Shown: one piece after another, positions 1 to 7,958 of the stretch | How the letters are laid out: each line of letters begins with the position of its first letter | Numbering within the stretch: the first letter of the stretch is position 1 | Source of the DNA: Desulfuromonadaceae bacterium | GTDB taxonomy: Bacteria > Desulfobacterota > Desulfuromonadia > Geobacterales > Pseudopelobacteraceae | Length of the DNA: 22,761 nt | Direction: 5' to 3' | Assembly: GCA_028686145.1 (NCBI GenBank) | Contig: JAQUCQ010000013.1 | Location: 1 to 22,761, forward strand | Program-made: the position numbers and the translations under genes | Notes under the pieces: model-generated | What the model saw: the letters and a program-made list of their open reading frames with translations, nothing else | Told to the model about the DNA's origin: nothing | Database searches by the model: none

Positions 1-160
1 CTGCAAATCGCTCGGCGTAGCGGCTGTCATCCAGCCACCCCTCCCGCTGCAAGCGTATAATCACATCTTCGAGGTCCGCCCCGGTCATTTCCCGCGCTGC
101 CATCTTTCGCCTTATTCTGGCAACGGTATAATCCCGACCGGTCAGCAGCCGTAAAGCATA
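1..160 (-). CDS. recX: RecX regulatory protein, N-terminal part (runs off window; start unresolved)
   Basis: This frame reads out of the window and encodes a typical RecX first helical repeat. It begins ALRLLTGRDYTVARIRRKM and continues into REGWLDDSRYAERFA. RecX is a small three-helix-repeat protein that binds RecA filaments and inhibits or remodels them. It lies downstream of recA and the PilT gene on the same strand, so co-transcription is likely. The start is odd. An ATG at 169-167 is followed one codon later by an in-frame TAG (163-161), and the recognisable RecX sequence starts straight after it. The first ATG inside the frame is at 103-101, with an AAGG about 7 nt upstream, but starting there drops about 19 conserved-looking residues. 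The coordinates given are the open part of the frame. Identity is fairly secure; the start codon is not. Confidence 0.6.
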
Positions 161-188
161 CTAATACATCTGGTCAGGCGTCAACGGC

Positions 189-1346
189 TCAGTATTTCTC
201 AATATCAAGCTTGTCCGGCTCTGCAGCAGGGTCATCGGGGCTATTTTCAAACCCCTCCCAGGAAGCGTCCGAGGTTGATGAAATACCGGAAATTTTGAGG
301 GCAAAATCATCAGGATTTGAACTCTGACGAAGCGCTTCTTCATAGGTAATCAGTTTGTTTGTATACAGCCGCATCAGCGACTGATCAAAGGTCTGCATAC
401 CATAGGTGACAAAACCCTGTGCAATTGCATCATTCAACTGTTTGGTCTTGTCCTTGTCATCAATGCACTCCTTGACACGTGCGGACGCCAGCATCACCTC
501 AACCGCCGGAACACGCCCCTTGCCGTCTGACTTTGGCACCAACCGCTGGGAAATGACCCCCTTGATAATGCTTGCCAGCTGGATACGAACCTGGCGTTGA
601 TGATATGGCGGGAAAACACCGATAATACGGTTGATCGTTTCCGCCGCATCCATCGTATGCAGGGTGGACATAACCAGATGGCCGGTCTCGGCAGCGGTCA
701 TCGCTGTTTCGATCGTTTCATAATCGCGCATTTCTCCAACGAGGATTACATCAGGATCCTGACGCAAAGCCCCTTTTAGCGCAGCAGAGAAGGTAGGAGT
801 GTCGGTGCCAACCTCGCGCTGGCTGATGATGCTCTTATTGTCGCGATGCAAAAATTCAACCGGATCTTCAATAGTGATAATGTTGCAGGTACGCTGGCTG
901 TTGATGCAGTCTACCATGGCCGCAAGGGTGCTCGACTTGCCGGAACCGGTTGTCCCGGTCACCAGGATCAACCCCCGCTCCTCACGGCAGATTTTCTGCA
1001 TGACCGGCGGCAGATTGAGCCCTTCCAACGTCGGAATAATAAAGGCAATCGAACGAAAAACCATCGCTACAGTGCCGCGCTGACGGTAGACACTGACCCT
1101 GAATCTTCCAAGCCCCGGCACGGCATACGCCAGATCGACTTCAAAATTTTCCTCAAACATGCGCCGCTGACGATCATTCATCATCGACAAGGCGGTGTCG
1201 GAAACGAAGTCAGGCGACAGACGCGCCGCGTTGGGGATCGGGTGCAGTCGCCCATCAATCCTTACGATAGGTGGCAGCCCGGTCTTGATGTGTATATCGG
1301 AACCTTTGGCCTTAAACGCAATTGTGAGTATCTCGTTCAGTTCCAC
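189..1346 (-). CDS. pilT: PilT/PilU-family type IV pilus retraction ATPase
   Basis: This is a hexameric AAA-type motor ATPase at the cytoplasmic base of type IV pili that powers pilus retraction. All secretion-ATPase motifs are visible: Walker A GTTGSGKS (131-138), Asp box ITIEDPVE (157-164), Walker B ILVGEMRD (201-208) and His box TGHLVMSTLHT (221-231). The N-terminal PAS-like domain covers about residues 1-100. The region matching the AIRNLIRE retraction motif of classical PilT reads ARVKECIDD, and the C-terminus (GMQTFDQSL, ITYEEALRQ) looks more PilU-like. An acidic, low-complexity tail fills the last 25-30 residues, giving 385 aa against roughly 345-380 for the family. The start is GTG, preceded by GGAGGT, 15 bp after the recA stop. 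It therefore sits between recA and recX and is probably co-transcribed with them. No other pilus gene is in the window. Confidence 0.88.
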   Translation of the reverse strand: MELNEILTIAFKAKGSDIHIKTGLPPIVRIDGRLHPIPNAARLSPDFVSDTALSMMNDRQRRMFEENFEVDLAYAVPGLGRFRVSVYRQRGTVAMVFRSIAFIIPTLEGLNLPPVMQKICREERGLILVTGTTGSGKSSTLAAMVDCINSQRTCNIITIEDPVEFLHRDNKSIISQREVGTDTPTFSAALKGALRQDPDVILVGEMRDYETIETAMTAAETGHLVMSTLHTMDAAETINRIIGVFPPYHQRQVRIQLASIIKGVISQRLVPKSDGKGRVPAVEVMLASARVKECIDDKDKTKQLNDAIAQGFVTYGMQTFDQSLMRLYTNKLITYEEALRQSSNPDDFALKISGISSTSDASWEGFENSPDDPAAEPDKLDIEKY

Positions 1347-1361
1347 AGCCTACCTCCGTTG

Positions 1362-2408
1362 CTATGCCGCCTTATCTGCCTTATTTGCCTTGTCAGGTAC
1401 TGGTGCCGGCTTGAGCAGGTCCATCAGCGTTCCTTCAATTTCAGCCAGCGTTTCAGGATGTTCGGTTAACCATGTGCGTGAATTTTCGCGCCCCTGTCCG
1501 ATCCGTTCTTTGCCGTAGGAGTACCAGGCGCCGCTCTTTTCAACGATATTTTTGTCAACAGCCAGATCGAGCACATCGCCGGTGCGAGAGATACCTTCAC
1601 CATAAAGGATATCGAATTCGACTTCTTTGAATGGAGGAGCAACCTTGTTTTTGACAACCTTTACCCGGGTGCGGGAACCGATGATTTGATCGCCCTGCTT
1701 CAGCGTAGCAATCTTGCGGATGTCCATACGAACCGAAGCGTAGAATTTAAGAGCGTTACCGCCGGTCGTTGTTTCCGGGTTGCCAAACATGACGCCAATT
1801 TTCATACGGATCTGGTTGATAAAGATCACGCAGCAATTTGACTTGCTGATAATGCCGGTCAGCTTGCGCAAAGCCTGGGACATCAGGCGAGCCTGCAGTC
1901 CCATATGGGAATCGCCCATATCACCTTCGATCTCGGCCTTGGGCACCAGGGCGGCCACCGAGTCAACAACCAGCACGTCAATCGCGCCGCTTCTTACCAG
2001 AGTTTCAGCAATTTCCAACGCCTGTTCACCGGTATCCGGCTGAGAAACCAGCAGGTCATCGGTTTTAACACCCAGCTTGCGGGCATAGCCGATATCGAGT
2101 GCATGCTCGGCATCCACAAAAGCGGCTATTCCCCCGGTCTTTTGTGCCTCAGCAATTATATGCAGCGCCAGCGTCGTTTTTCCTGACGATTCCGGGCCAT
2201 ATATCTCTATTACCCTGCCGCGCGGAACGCCGCCGACTCCCAGAGCCATGTCAAGCGATATGGCACCGGTAGAAATCGCTTCCACCCCCGGAAGTGCCTC
2301 GTCATTACCGAGCCGCATAATAGCACCCTTGCCGAATTGTTTCTCAATCTGACTCAGGGCCAGTTCAATCGCCTTGTTTTTCTCGAGCGCGTTGTTTTTC
2401 TCAGCCAT
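1362..2408 (-). CDS. recA: RecA recombinase
   Basis: RecA is the DNA-dependent ATPase that forms filaments on ssDNA, drives strand exchange and triggers LexA self-cleavage. The 348-residue protein is the normal length. Walker A GPESSGKTT is at 71-79, Walker B LLVVDS-type residues are near 145-150, the L2 DNA-binding loop with GVMFGNPETTTGG is near 205-217, and KEVEFDILYGEGIS falls in the 260s-270s. The last about 15 residues are Lys/Ala/Asp rich, as is common. The start at MAEKNNALEK was chosen because an AGGAG lies about 10 nt upstream and the preceding in-frame residues are not RecA-like. The PilT gene follows after 15 bp. No perfect LexA box is seen upstream. In Geobacter, recA is reported not to be directly LexA controlled (established knowledge). 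Confidence 0.98.
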   Translation of the reverse strand: MAEKNNALEKNKAIELALSQIEKQFGKGAIMRLGNDEALPGVEAISTGAISLDMALGVGGVPRGRVIEIYGPESSGKTTLALHIIAEAQKTGGIAAFVDAEHALDIGYARKLGVKTDDLLVSQPDTGEQALEIAETLVRSGAIDVLVVDSVAALVPKAEIEGDMGDSHMGLQARLMSQALRKLTGIISKSNCCVIFINQIRMKIGVMFGNPETTTGGNALKFYASVRMDIRKIATLKQGDQIIGSRTRVKVVKNKVAPPFKEVEFDILYGEGISRTGDVLDLAVDKNIVEKSGAWYSYGKERIGQGRENSRTWLTEHPETLAEIEGTLMDLLKPAPVPDKANKADKAA

Positions 2409-2441
2409 AAGTAGGTGTCTCCTGAAGAATGGGGTGTGTAG

Positions 2442-2471
2442 ATTAAAAGGATAGAAAAATAACATATTCAA
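2442..2471 (-). promoter_or_regulatory. Candidate sigma70-type promoter for recA
   Basis: Reading the minus strand, TTGAAT (2471-2466) is followed after 17 nt by TTTTAA, or after 18 nt by TTTAAT. This places the start point near 2435 and leaves a leader of about 27 nt that contains the AGGAG. The -10 match is imperfect, and other A/T-rich hexamers are nearby. Confidence 0.35.
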
Positions 2472-2640
2472 CAGATGTATCGCAAGGTTTTATCTAACCC
2501 TGCTCTCATGATGGCCCTGTGATCTCGGGTTCATAACAGTTACCAATCTGCAATTATTATTTGGGATATCAATAAATTCATGTTATAAAATATCTCATTT
2601 TTATTTTCCAGAAGAGCAGCCAGCTCTATCTATCTGTTAA

Positions 2641-2668
2641 TTCAAGTAGTTTTAAACTTTTATATACT
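2641..2668 (+). promoter_or_regulatory. Candidate promoter for the chemoreceptor gene
   Basis: TTCAAG (2641-2646) and TATACT (2663-2668) are separated by 16 nt, with the start point expected near 2675. The ATG at 2702 has GAGG about 8 nt upstream. No sigma28 (FliA-type) promoter was recognised, although such receptors are often under flagellar control. Confidence 0.3.
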
Positions 2669-2701
2669 CATTACGTACACACCATTTTATGAGGCACTGT
2701 C

Positions 2702-3880
2702 ATGAATTTCCTGTTAGACCCTTATCTTCGCCTGAAGATCCGTACCCGCATTATTCTACTCTGTCTATGCTATAGTTTTTGTATCGTCTTTGCCGTTGTT
2801 GCTGGGCGCATGCTTTCACCGACTATTTCCATCATCTCTACAGCCATATTCGTACTGTTCGGTATGATTTTCAGCGGCCTGCTCTTCTGGTCAGTCAACG
2901 ACGCCCTGCAAAGAATCATCGCCTATCTCACCTGCATGGCAGAAGGCAACCTGACCCAGAAAATATCCGCCAAACGTAACAATGAAATCAGCGTTATAAT
3001 CCGGACCATCAACACTGTCCAAAGCACCATGCGTGAGATTATCGGTCAGATTTCACAAACATCAGAGCAGATGACCCTGGCATCCGGCAGACTCCATACA
3101 AATGCAAGCAAAATTGCCAGCGGCACGGAGAAAGTTGCGCAGCAAACAAATTCGGTTGCCGTGGCCAGCGAGCAAATGGCAGCTACTTCAAATGATATTG
3201 CCCATAGTTGCCTGAGCGCTGCCGAGAACTCAAACCGGGCCAGCGATACTGCCCGCTCAGGAGCAGAAACTGTCAGGAGCGCAACCAACGGCATGGAACG
3301 CATTGCTGCGCGGGTAAAGGATACTGCAAAAACAGTTGAAGGACTGGGCAACCGCTCCGACCAGATAGGCCAGATCATCGGTACTATTGAGGATATTGCT
3401 GACCAGACCAACCTGCTGGCACTAAATGCCGCCATCGAGGCAGCCCGTGCTGGTGAGCAGGGTCGTGGTTTTGCGGTTGTTGCAGATGAAGTCAGGGCTC
3501 TTGCTGAACGCACAACCCGCGCTACCCATGAGATCAGTAACATGATCAAGGCAATTCAAAGTGAGACAAGAGGAGCGGTAACTGCTATTGAAGAAGGTGT
3601 GGCAGAAGTGGAAAAGGGGACCGAATATTCCATCAGGTCCGGACAGGCACTGGAACAGATACTCTCGCAAATAAACGACGTCACCATGCAGGTTAACCAG
3701 ATTGCAACAGCAGCTGAAGAACAGACAGCCACCACGGGAGAAATCACTACCAACATCCAGCAGATAACCACTGTGGTACAGCAAACCGCCAGCGAGGCAA
3801 CGGAAACCGCTTCGGCATCTTCAGAGCTGTCCAGGGTGGCCGAAGAGCTGCAACACGTTGTAGGAAAGTTTAAACTCTAA
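2702..3880 (+). CDS. Methyl-accepting chemotaxis protein without a periplasmic sensor domain
   Basis: This is an inner-membrane chemoreceptor that controls a CheA kinase. Two hydrophobic segments (about 17-36 and 42-64) are joined by only about six residues (MLSPTIS region), so there is essentially no periplasmic ligand domain. A HAMP linker follows (about 64-117), then the long signalling coiled coil. The kinase-contacting hairpin tip is clear, with DQTNLLALNAAIEAARAGE followed by GRGFAVVADEVRALAERT. Flanking Glu/Gln-rich helices (SEQMAATS, AAEEQTATTGEI) provide methylation sites. No C-terminal CheR-tethering pentapeptide is seen. At 392 aa it is shorter than most 500-650 aa receptors. It is monocistronic and converges on mutM with only 3 bp between the stop codons. 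The signal it senses is unknown. Membrane state or a partner protein is possible (inference). Confidence 0.9.
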   Translation: MNFLLDPYLRLKIRTRIILLCLCYSFCIVFAVVAGRMLSPTISIISTAIFVLFGMIFSGLLFWSVNDALQRIIAYLTCMAEGNLTQKISAKRNNEISVIIRTINTVQSTMREIIGQISQTSEQMTLASGRLHTNASKIASGTEKVAQQTNSVAVASEQMAATSNDIAHSCLSAAENSNRASDTARSGAETVRSATNGMERIAARVKDTAKTVEGLGNRSDQIGQIIGTIEDIADQTNLLALNAAIEAARAGEQGRGFAVVADEVRALAERTTRATHEISNMIKAIQSETRGAVTAIEEGVAEVEKGTEYSIRSGQALEQILSQINDVTMQVNQIATAAEEQTATTGEITTNIQQITTVVQQTASEATETASASSELSRVAEELQHVVGKFKL

Positions 3881-3883
3881 AAC

Positions 3884-4687
3884 TTACTCCTGACATCTGC
3901 GACAGAATACAGTGCTCCGCCCACCGAGCCTGATCTCGTCAAGCGGGTTTTGACAGAGACGACACGGCTCTCCGCCTCGGCCGTAAACCATAAAGCTCTG
4001 CGGGTAATAGGCAACCGCTTCCTCAGCCACCCGGTAGGTACTACCCTCCCCGATCGATTTTTCCAGCACGTAACGGATAGCTGCAGCAAGTTCGCTACAT
4101 TCATTGAGAGCCAGAGTCCCGGCGGGGCGACCCGGACGGATGCGGGCACGGAACAACGACTCGTTGGCATAGATATTCCCGACTCCGGCCACCACCGCGC
4201 TATTCATAATCAGCTGTTTAATGGCAACCTTTCGCCCTCTGACTGAATCAAAAAGGTATTCGCCATCAAAGGCTCCGGACAGCGGTTCTGGGCCAATTCC
4301 TGCCAAAAGCGGATGCTGCCGCGGTTCTCCAGTGAACCAGGTGACAATACCGAATTTACGCGGGTCGTGGAAACGGAGCAAGTGGCCGTCTCCAAAAACG
4401 AAATCGAGATGGTCATGTTTTCCCGGCAATGGTTTACCCCGAAGGAGTTGCAAAAAGCCGGTCATCCCCAGATGCACGAGCAGCCAGCCACACTCACAGT
4501 CAAACAGCAGGTACTTACCCCGCCGCTCAATGCTCCGCACAATTCGCCCCGGCAGAATCGTCGTGAGCTCCACCGGTATCGGAAACCGGAGTTTTGAAGC
4601 GCGGAGTACCACCTGCGTGAACCTCTTCCCCACCAATTCCCGCTCCAGCCGGCGGCGGGTCACTTCCACTTCCGGGAGTTCCGGCAC
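3884..4687 (-). CDS. mutM: Formamidopyrimidine-DNA glycosylase (Fpg/MutM)
   Basis: This is a bifunctional DNA glycosylase/AP lyase that removes 8-oxoguanine and Fapy lesions. The mature N-terminus PELPEVE supplies the catalytic Pro and Glu, which fixes the start at the GTG at 4687-4685 with GGAGG just upstream. A longer in-frame TTG start would bury the catalytic proline. Lys58 (RRGKYL) matches the family beta-hairpin lysine. The helix-two-turn-helix region is IMNSAVVAGVGNIYANES (160-177). The C-terminal zinc finger uses Cys242, Cys245, Cys262 and Cys265. The protein is 267 aa, normal for the family. It is the last gene of larB-larC-cinA-mutM and begins 21 bp after the cinA stop. No intrinsic terminator was seen after it. 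Confidence 0.96.
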   Translation of the reverse strand: MPELPEVEVTRRRLERELVGKRFTQVVLRASKLRFPIPVELTTILPGRIVRSIERRGKYLLFDCECGWLLVHLGMTGFLQLLRGKPLPGKHDHLDFVFGDGHLLRFHDPRKFGIVTWFTGEPRQHPLLAGIGPEPLSGAFDGEYLFDSVRGRKVAIKQLIMNSAVVAGVGNIYANESLFRARIRPGRPAGTLALNECSELAAAIRYVLEKSIGEGSTYRVAEEAVAYYPQSFMVYGRGGEPCRLCQNPLDEIRLGGRSTVFCRRCQE

Positions 4688-4708
4688 ATCACCCTCCAAT
4701 AGTTGATT

Positions 4709-5965
4709 CTATACGGCCTGTCCCTTCTTCAACAGATACCGCCGCAGCCAGTCCAGTGCCGTCCACGCGGTAAGAATGCGAATCTCATCCCGATTCCCGC
4801 CGAACTGGAAGCGTTTGGTCCAGCAGCCATCTGGCGCTGCAAGCGAAATAAAGACCGTGCCGACCGGTTTCTCCCCGTTCCCGCCCTCCGGCCCAGCAAT
4901 ACCGGTGACCGACAATCCCATATCGCTGCCGGAAGCAAGCCGGACGCCCTTGGCCATTGCCGAAGCACACTCGGAACTGACAGCGCCGCAGTTATTCAAC
5001 ACTTCTTCCGGGACCCCCAGCAACCGCTGCTTTGCATTATTTGAGTATGTCACCACACCTTCGCAAAAATACCGGGAACTGCCGGGAATGTCGGTAATCC
5101 GCTTCGCTATCAGGCCACCGGTGCATGATTCGGCCAGCGAAAGCGTCAAGCAGCGGTCACGAAACAGCTCTGCGACCACTTCGTCCATACTGATATCACC
5201 TGAAGAGAAGCAGTACTCGTTTAATCGTTCCCGCACAGTACGGGCTGCCGGCGCAACGAGATCATTCGCCGCGTCTCCGCTATCCGCTTCAGCCCGCAAT
5301 GTCACCTTCATCCAGGGAAACGTGACGCAAATACCAAGGGTAAGTCCCTGTTCCGGTTGGGCGATTCCCAGCAACAATTCATCAACCTCCGCCTCACACG
5401 GCCCGAACAGGTTCAGACTGGCGGTGCGGATCGCGCGTTTGTGAGCTACACGCTCAAGAATAAAGGGGATAACCGTTTCTTGCAACATGACGCTCATCTC
5501 TGTGGGAACCCCCGGCATGAAAAACATGAAACAGCCGTTGTGCATCAGATGAAAACCACAGGCGGTTCCGGTCGGATTGGGAACCAGCGCTGATTTGGTC
5601 GGAATCATAGCCTGCTTATCGCTCAAGGGGCACAAAATCAGATTTTCAAGTTTGCTCGACATCACCCGGACATGACTGCGTGCCTCTTCATTAATCACCA
5701 AGCGCCTGCCGGTAGCACGTGCCGCAGCCCGCGAGGTCAAATCGTCAGCTGTTGGCCCGAGGCCCCCGGTGACGATAACTATGTCACTAACCCGTTCGAG
5801 GTCGTTCAGAGCCCCAATGATATCCTGTTCGTTATCACCGACCGCAAGATGCAGCTGAACACGCAACCCCTCTTGGAGTAGTCTGGACGCTATGGTACCA
5901 GCATTCGTGTCCGTCAACTGGCCACAAATCAACTCTTCGCCAATGCTCAACGTTGAAATCCTCAT
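4709..5965 (-). CDS. cinA: CinA-family protein (MoCF-like domain plus NMN amidohydrolase domain)
   Basis: This two-domain CinA-family protein has an N-terminal MoaB/Mog-like (COG1058) domain carrying VTGGLGPTADDLTS (65-78). That domain is linked in some members to ADP-ribose pyrophosphatase activity. The C-terminal CinA/PncC domain carries AESCTGGLIAKRIT (278-291) and SVTGIAGPEGG (352-362). Members of the C-terminal family convert NMN to nicotinate mononucleotide. At 418 aa it is full length and both domains look intact. Its ATG overlaps the larC stop by 4 bp (ATGA), suggesting translational coupling. Being next to larB, which uses a deamidated nicotinate dinucleotide, makes a precursor-supply role attractive (inference). 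The name comes from competence-inducible genes in other bacteria and implies nothing about competence here. Confidence 0.92.
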   Translation of the reverse strand: MRISTLSIGEELICGQLTDTNAGTIASRLLQEGLRVQLHLAVGDNEQDIIGALNDLERVSDIVIVTGGLGPTADDLTSRAAARATGRRLVINEEARSHVRVMSSKLENLILCPLSDKQAMIPTKSALVPNPTGTACGFHLMHNGCFMFFMPGVPTEMSVMLQETVIPFILERVAHKRAIRTASLNLFGPCEAEVDELLLGIAQPEQGLTLGICVTFPWMKVTLRAEADSGDAANDLVAPAARTVRERLNEYCFSSGDISMDEVVAELFRDRCLTLSLAESCTGGLIAKRITDIPGSSRYFCEGVVTYSNNAKQRLLGVPEEVLNNCGAVSSECASAMAKGVRLASGSDMGLSVTGIAGPEGGNGEKPVGTVFISLAAPDGCWTKRFQFGGNRDEIRILTAWTALDWLRRYLLKKGQAV

Positions 5966-7143
5966 GGTTCAGAAACTCCTTTACAGTGCAACCGCTCCAT
6001 GACTTCTCGACAAGGGATGTTTTTTTCGCGGGCAATCCGACGGCAATCTTCGTATTCCGGGGATGTACGCAAAATATTTCCGCCGGCATCGATCACCTGC
6101 TTGAATCTCACCAAACCGAACTCCGTCTGATGCTCGACAATCCGCCGCAGCAGGACTATTCTATCAGCCCTATAATGACGTAGGCCGATGGCTGATGTCT
6201 CGGCCAGCAACAGCTGGGCCAACGACTCAAGCTGTTGCTGATGGCAGAGCAACGTCAGCAACACGCCGGGACGATTTTTCTTCATCTGAACCGGAGTAAC
6301 GAACACATCCAGTGCCCCTTCTTCAAAAAGCCGTTCCATGGCATAGCCAAGTATTTCCGGCGTGGAATCGTCTATATTTGTCTCAACCACAATCACATCA
6401 TTATCGCTAGTATCTTCTTTGACGCTCGTCCCGAGAAAAGCACGCAAAATGTTTGGACAATCTAAAAAGTCCTTCGTGCCGGCACCGTGTCCCGTTTTCT
6501 CCAGCACCATTACCGGATGTTGCCCAAACCTGTCGGCCAGAGCCGCCACAATGGCAGCACCGGTCGGTGTCACCCGTTCGCCTGGCCCGCACTCGCCATG
6601 CACCGGCAATCCCTTCAAAAGTTCGGCCGTGGCCGGGGCCGGCACAGACAGGCAGCCATGAGCGGTCTTGACAAAACCGCTCCCGAGCGGCAGTGCAGAA
6701 ACCGAGAGCTCTTCTACCTGAAGGTACTCGAGACAGATTGCTGTAGCGACTATATCAACGATAGAGTCAATCGCACCAACTTCGTGAAAGTGTACATCCT
6801 CAATCTTTACTCCATGCACCAATGCCTCGGCCTCCGCCAAACGGCGAAAGATCAGACGGGATTTCCCCTTGACCGGATCAGACAAACCGCTTTCGGAGAT
6901 CAGCGCATCAATACCGGCATAGTGCCGGTGGGTATGCTGATCATGCACTGTTACGTCAAACTTCAACGCAGCCACATGCCGGCGCTCGGTACACCGGGTT
7001 GAGAGAACATAGGAACCTGAAGGGAGCCCAAGTTTGGCAAGTTCCGCGTCCAGGTGTTCGAGAGGCACTCCCAGATCCAGAAGCGCCCCCACCGTCATAT
7101 CACCAGAGATCCCGGCGTAGCAGTCGAAATAGATGATTTTCAT
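5962..7143 (-). CDS. larC: LarC, nickel-pincer cofactor cyclometallase (single reading frame)
   Basis: LarC inserts nickel into the pyridinium bis-thiocarboxylate precursor to make the nickel-pincer nucleotide (NPN) cofactor of lactate racemase (LarA) and related racemases/epimerases. The N-terminus MKIIYFDCYAGISGDM is characteristic. His-rich stretches (DQHTHRHYAG, DVHFHEVGAIDS) and GERVTPTGAAIV are typical of the family. The C-terminal ferredoxin-like part contains ETNIDDSTPEILGYAMERL and AIGLRHYRADR. In some lactobacilli the protein is made from larC1/larC2 by ribosomal frameshifting. Here it is one uninterrupted 393-residue ORF. It lies 1 bp after larB and overlaps cinA by 4 bp. Neither larE (sulfur insertion) nor larA is in the window. 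Confidence 0.93.
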   Translation of the reverse strand: MKIIYFDCYAGISGDMTVGALLDLGVPLEHLDAELAKLGLPSGSYVLSTRCTERRHVAALKFDVTVHDQHTHRHYAGIDALISESGLSDPVKGKSRLIFRRLAEAEALVHGVKIEDVHFHEVGAIDSIVDIVATAICLEYLQVEELSVSALPLGSGFVKTAHGCLSVPAPATAELLKGLPVHGECGPGERVTPTGAAIVAALADRFGQHPVMVLEKTGHGAGTKDFLDCPNILRAFLGTSVKEDTSDNDVIVVETNIDDSTPEILGYAMERLFEEGALDVFVTPVQMKKNRPGVLLTLLCHQQQLESLAQLLLAETSAIGLRHYRADRIVLLRRIVEHQTEFGLVRFKQVIDAGGNILRTSPEYEDCRRIAREKNIPCREVMERLHCKGVSEP

Positions 7144-7144
7144 T

Positions 7145-7894
7145 TCATATCCGATTCATTAAACTTGCGGCACAGGCCGCGCCGAAACCGTTGTCGATAT
7201 TGACCACCGTCACCCCGGCAGCACAAGAGTTGAGCATTCCAAGCAGTGCCGCAATGCCGCCGAAGGAGGCACCATATCCAACCGAGGTCGGCACAGCAAT
7301 CACCGGCTTGTCTACGAGTCCGCCAACCACCGAGGGAAGCGCGCCTTCCATGCCGGCTACGACGACAATAACCGCAGCGGCGGCAAGCTCTTCTCTCCTG
7401 GCCAGCAAGCGGTGAATGCCAGCGACGCCGACATCATAAATCTGTTCAACTCGGTTGCCGAGAAATCGGGCCGTCACCACCGCCTCAGCAGCAACCGGGA
7501 TATCGGAGGTCCCGGCCGAAACGACCAAAATAGTCCCCTTGCCCCGCTGTTCCGGCGTCAGAGTCTCAAGAGTCAGACAGCGAGCCTCGACATGATAGTG
7601 CGCCGCCGGGAAGGCCCGCACGACATTCTTCGCCTTTTCGCAATCAAGACGGGTAACAAGGATATTTCCATCCCTGCCGACCATGGCAGTAATAATTGCC
7701 ACAATCTGCTCCGCCGTTTTGCCTTCGCCAAAGATCATCTCCGGCATCCCCTGACGTAAGTGGCGGTGATGGTCGACTTGAGCGCAGCCGATATCCTGAA
7801 ACGGCAGATGCCGCAGCTGCTGCATGGCCTCATCAACGGATAGCCCGCCATGCTGAACCGAATCGAGCATTATTTTGAGTTTTTCCTGATTCAT
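7145..7894 (-). CDS. larB: LarB, NaAD carboxylase/hydrolase of nickel-pincer cofactor synthesis
   Basis: LarB is a PurE-related enzyme that carboxylates the pyridine ring of nicotinic acid adenine dinucleotide and cleaves off AMP, the first step of NPN cofactor synthesis. The 249-residue protein has a helical N-terminal part (about 1-110) and a PurE/AIR-carboxylase-like fold (about 118-245). Visible blocks include TILVVSAGTSDIPVAAEA, VVVAGMEGALPSVVGGL and PTSVGYGASFGGIAALLGML. The start is the ATG at 7894, with only a moderate CAGGGA Shine-Dalgarno. It is the first gene of larB-larC-cinA-mutM and is divergent from leuC. The candidate promoter is at 7931-7958. Confidence 0.93.
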   Translation of the reverse strand: MNQEKLKIMLDSVQHGGLSVDEAMQQLRHLPFQDIGCAQVDHHRHLRQGMPEMIFGEGKTAEQIVAIITAMVGRDGNILVTRLDCEKAKNVVRAFPAAHYHVEARCLTLETLTPEQRGKGTILVVSAGTSDIPVAAEAVVTARFLGNRVEQIYDVGVAGIHRLLARREELAAAAVIVVVAGMEGALPSVVGGLVDKPVIAVPTSVGYGASFGGIAALLGMLNSCAAGVTVVNIDNGFGAACAASLMNRI

Positions 7895-7930
7895 GTAAGC
7901 GTCCCTGCTGCAGCGAATTGAATTTGTGTC

Positions 7931-7958
7931 GTTATATCATGCTTGCAGCAGTTTTCCA
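7931..7958 (-). promoter_or_regulatory. Candidate extended -10 promoter for larB-larC-cinA-mutM
   Basis: On the minus strand, TGGAAA (7958-7953) is followed after 16 nt by TATAAC (7936-7931), which is preceded by TGA as an extended -10. The start point would be near 7924, giving a leader of about 30 nt. The -35 is weak; the extended -10 carries the call. Confidence 0.4.

Noticed and set aside
3046..3549. 167-codon open frame opposite the chemoreceptor
   Set aside because: Antisense to a conserved coiled coil; its Ala/Ser/Leu composition is a mirror of that region and there is no start signal.
4221..5444. Plus-strand frames (161 and 222 codons) opposite mutM and cinA
   Set aside because: Both lie antisense to complete, motif-bearing genes and encode Ser/Arg/Pro-rich sequence without a domain.
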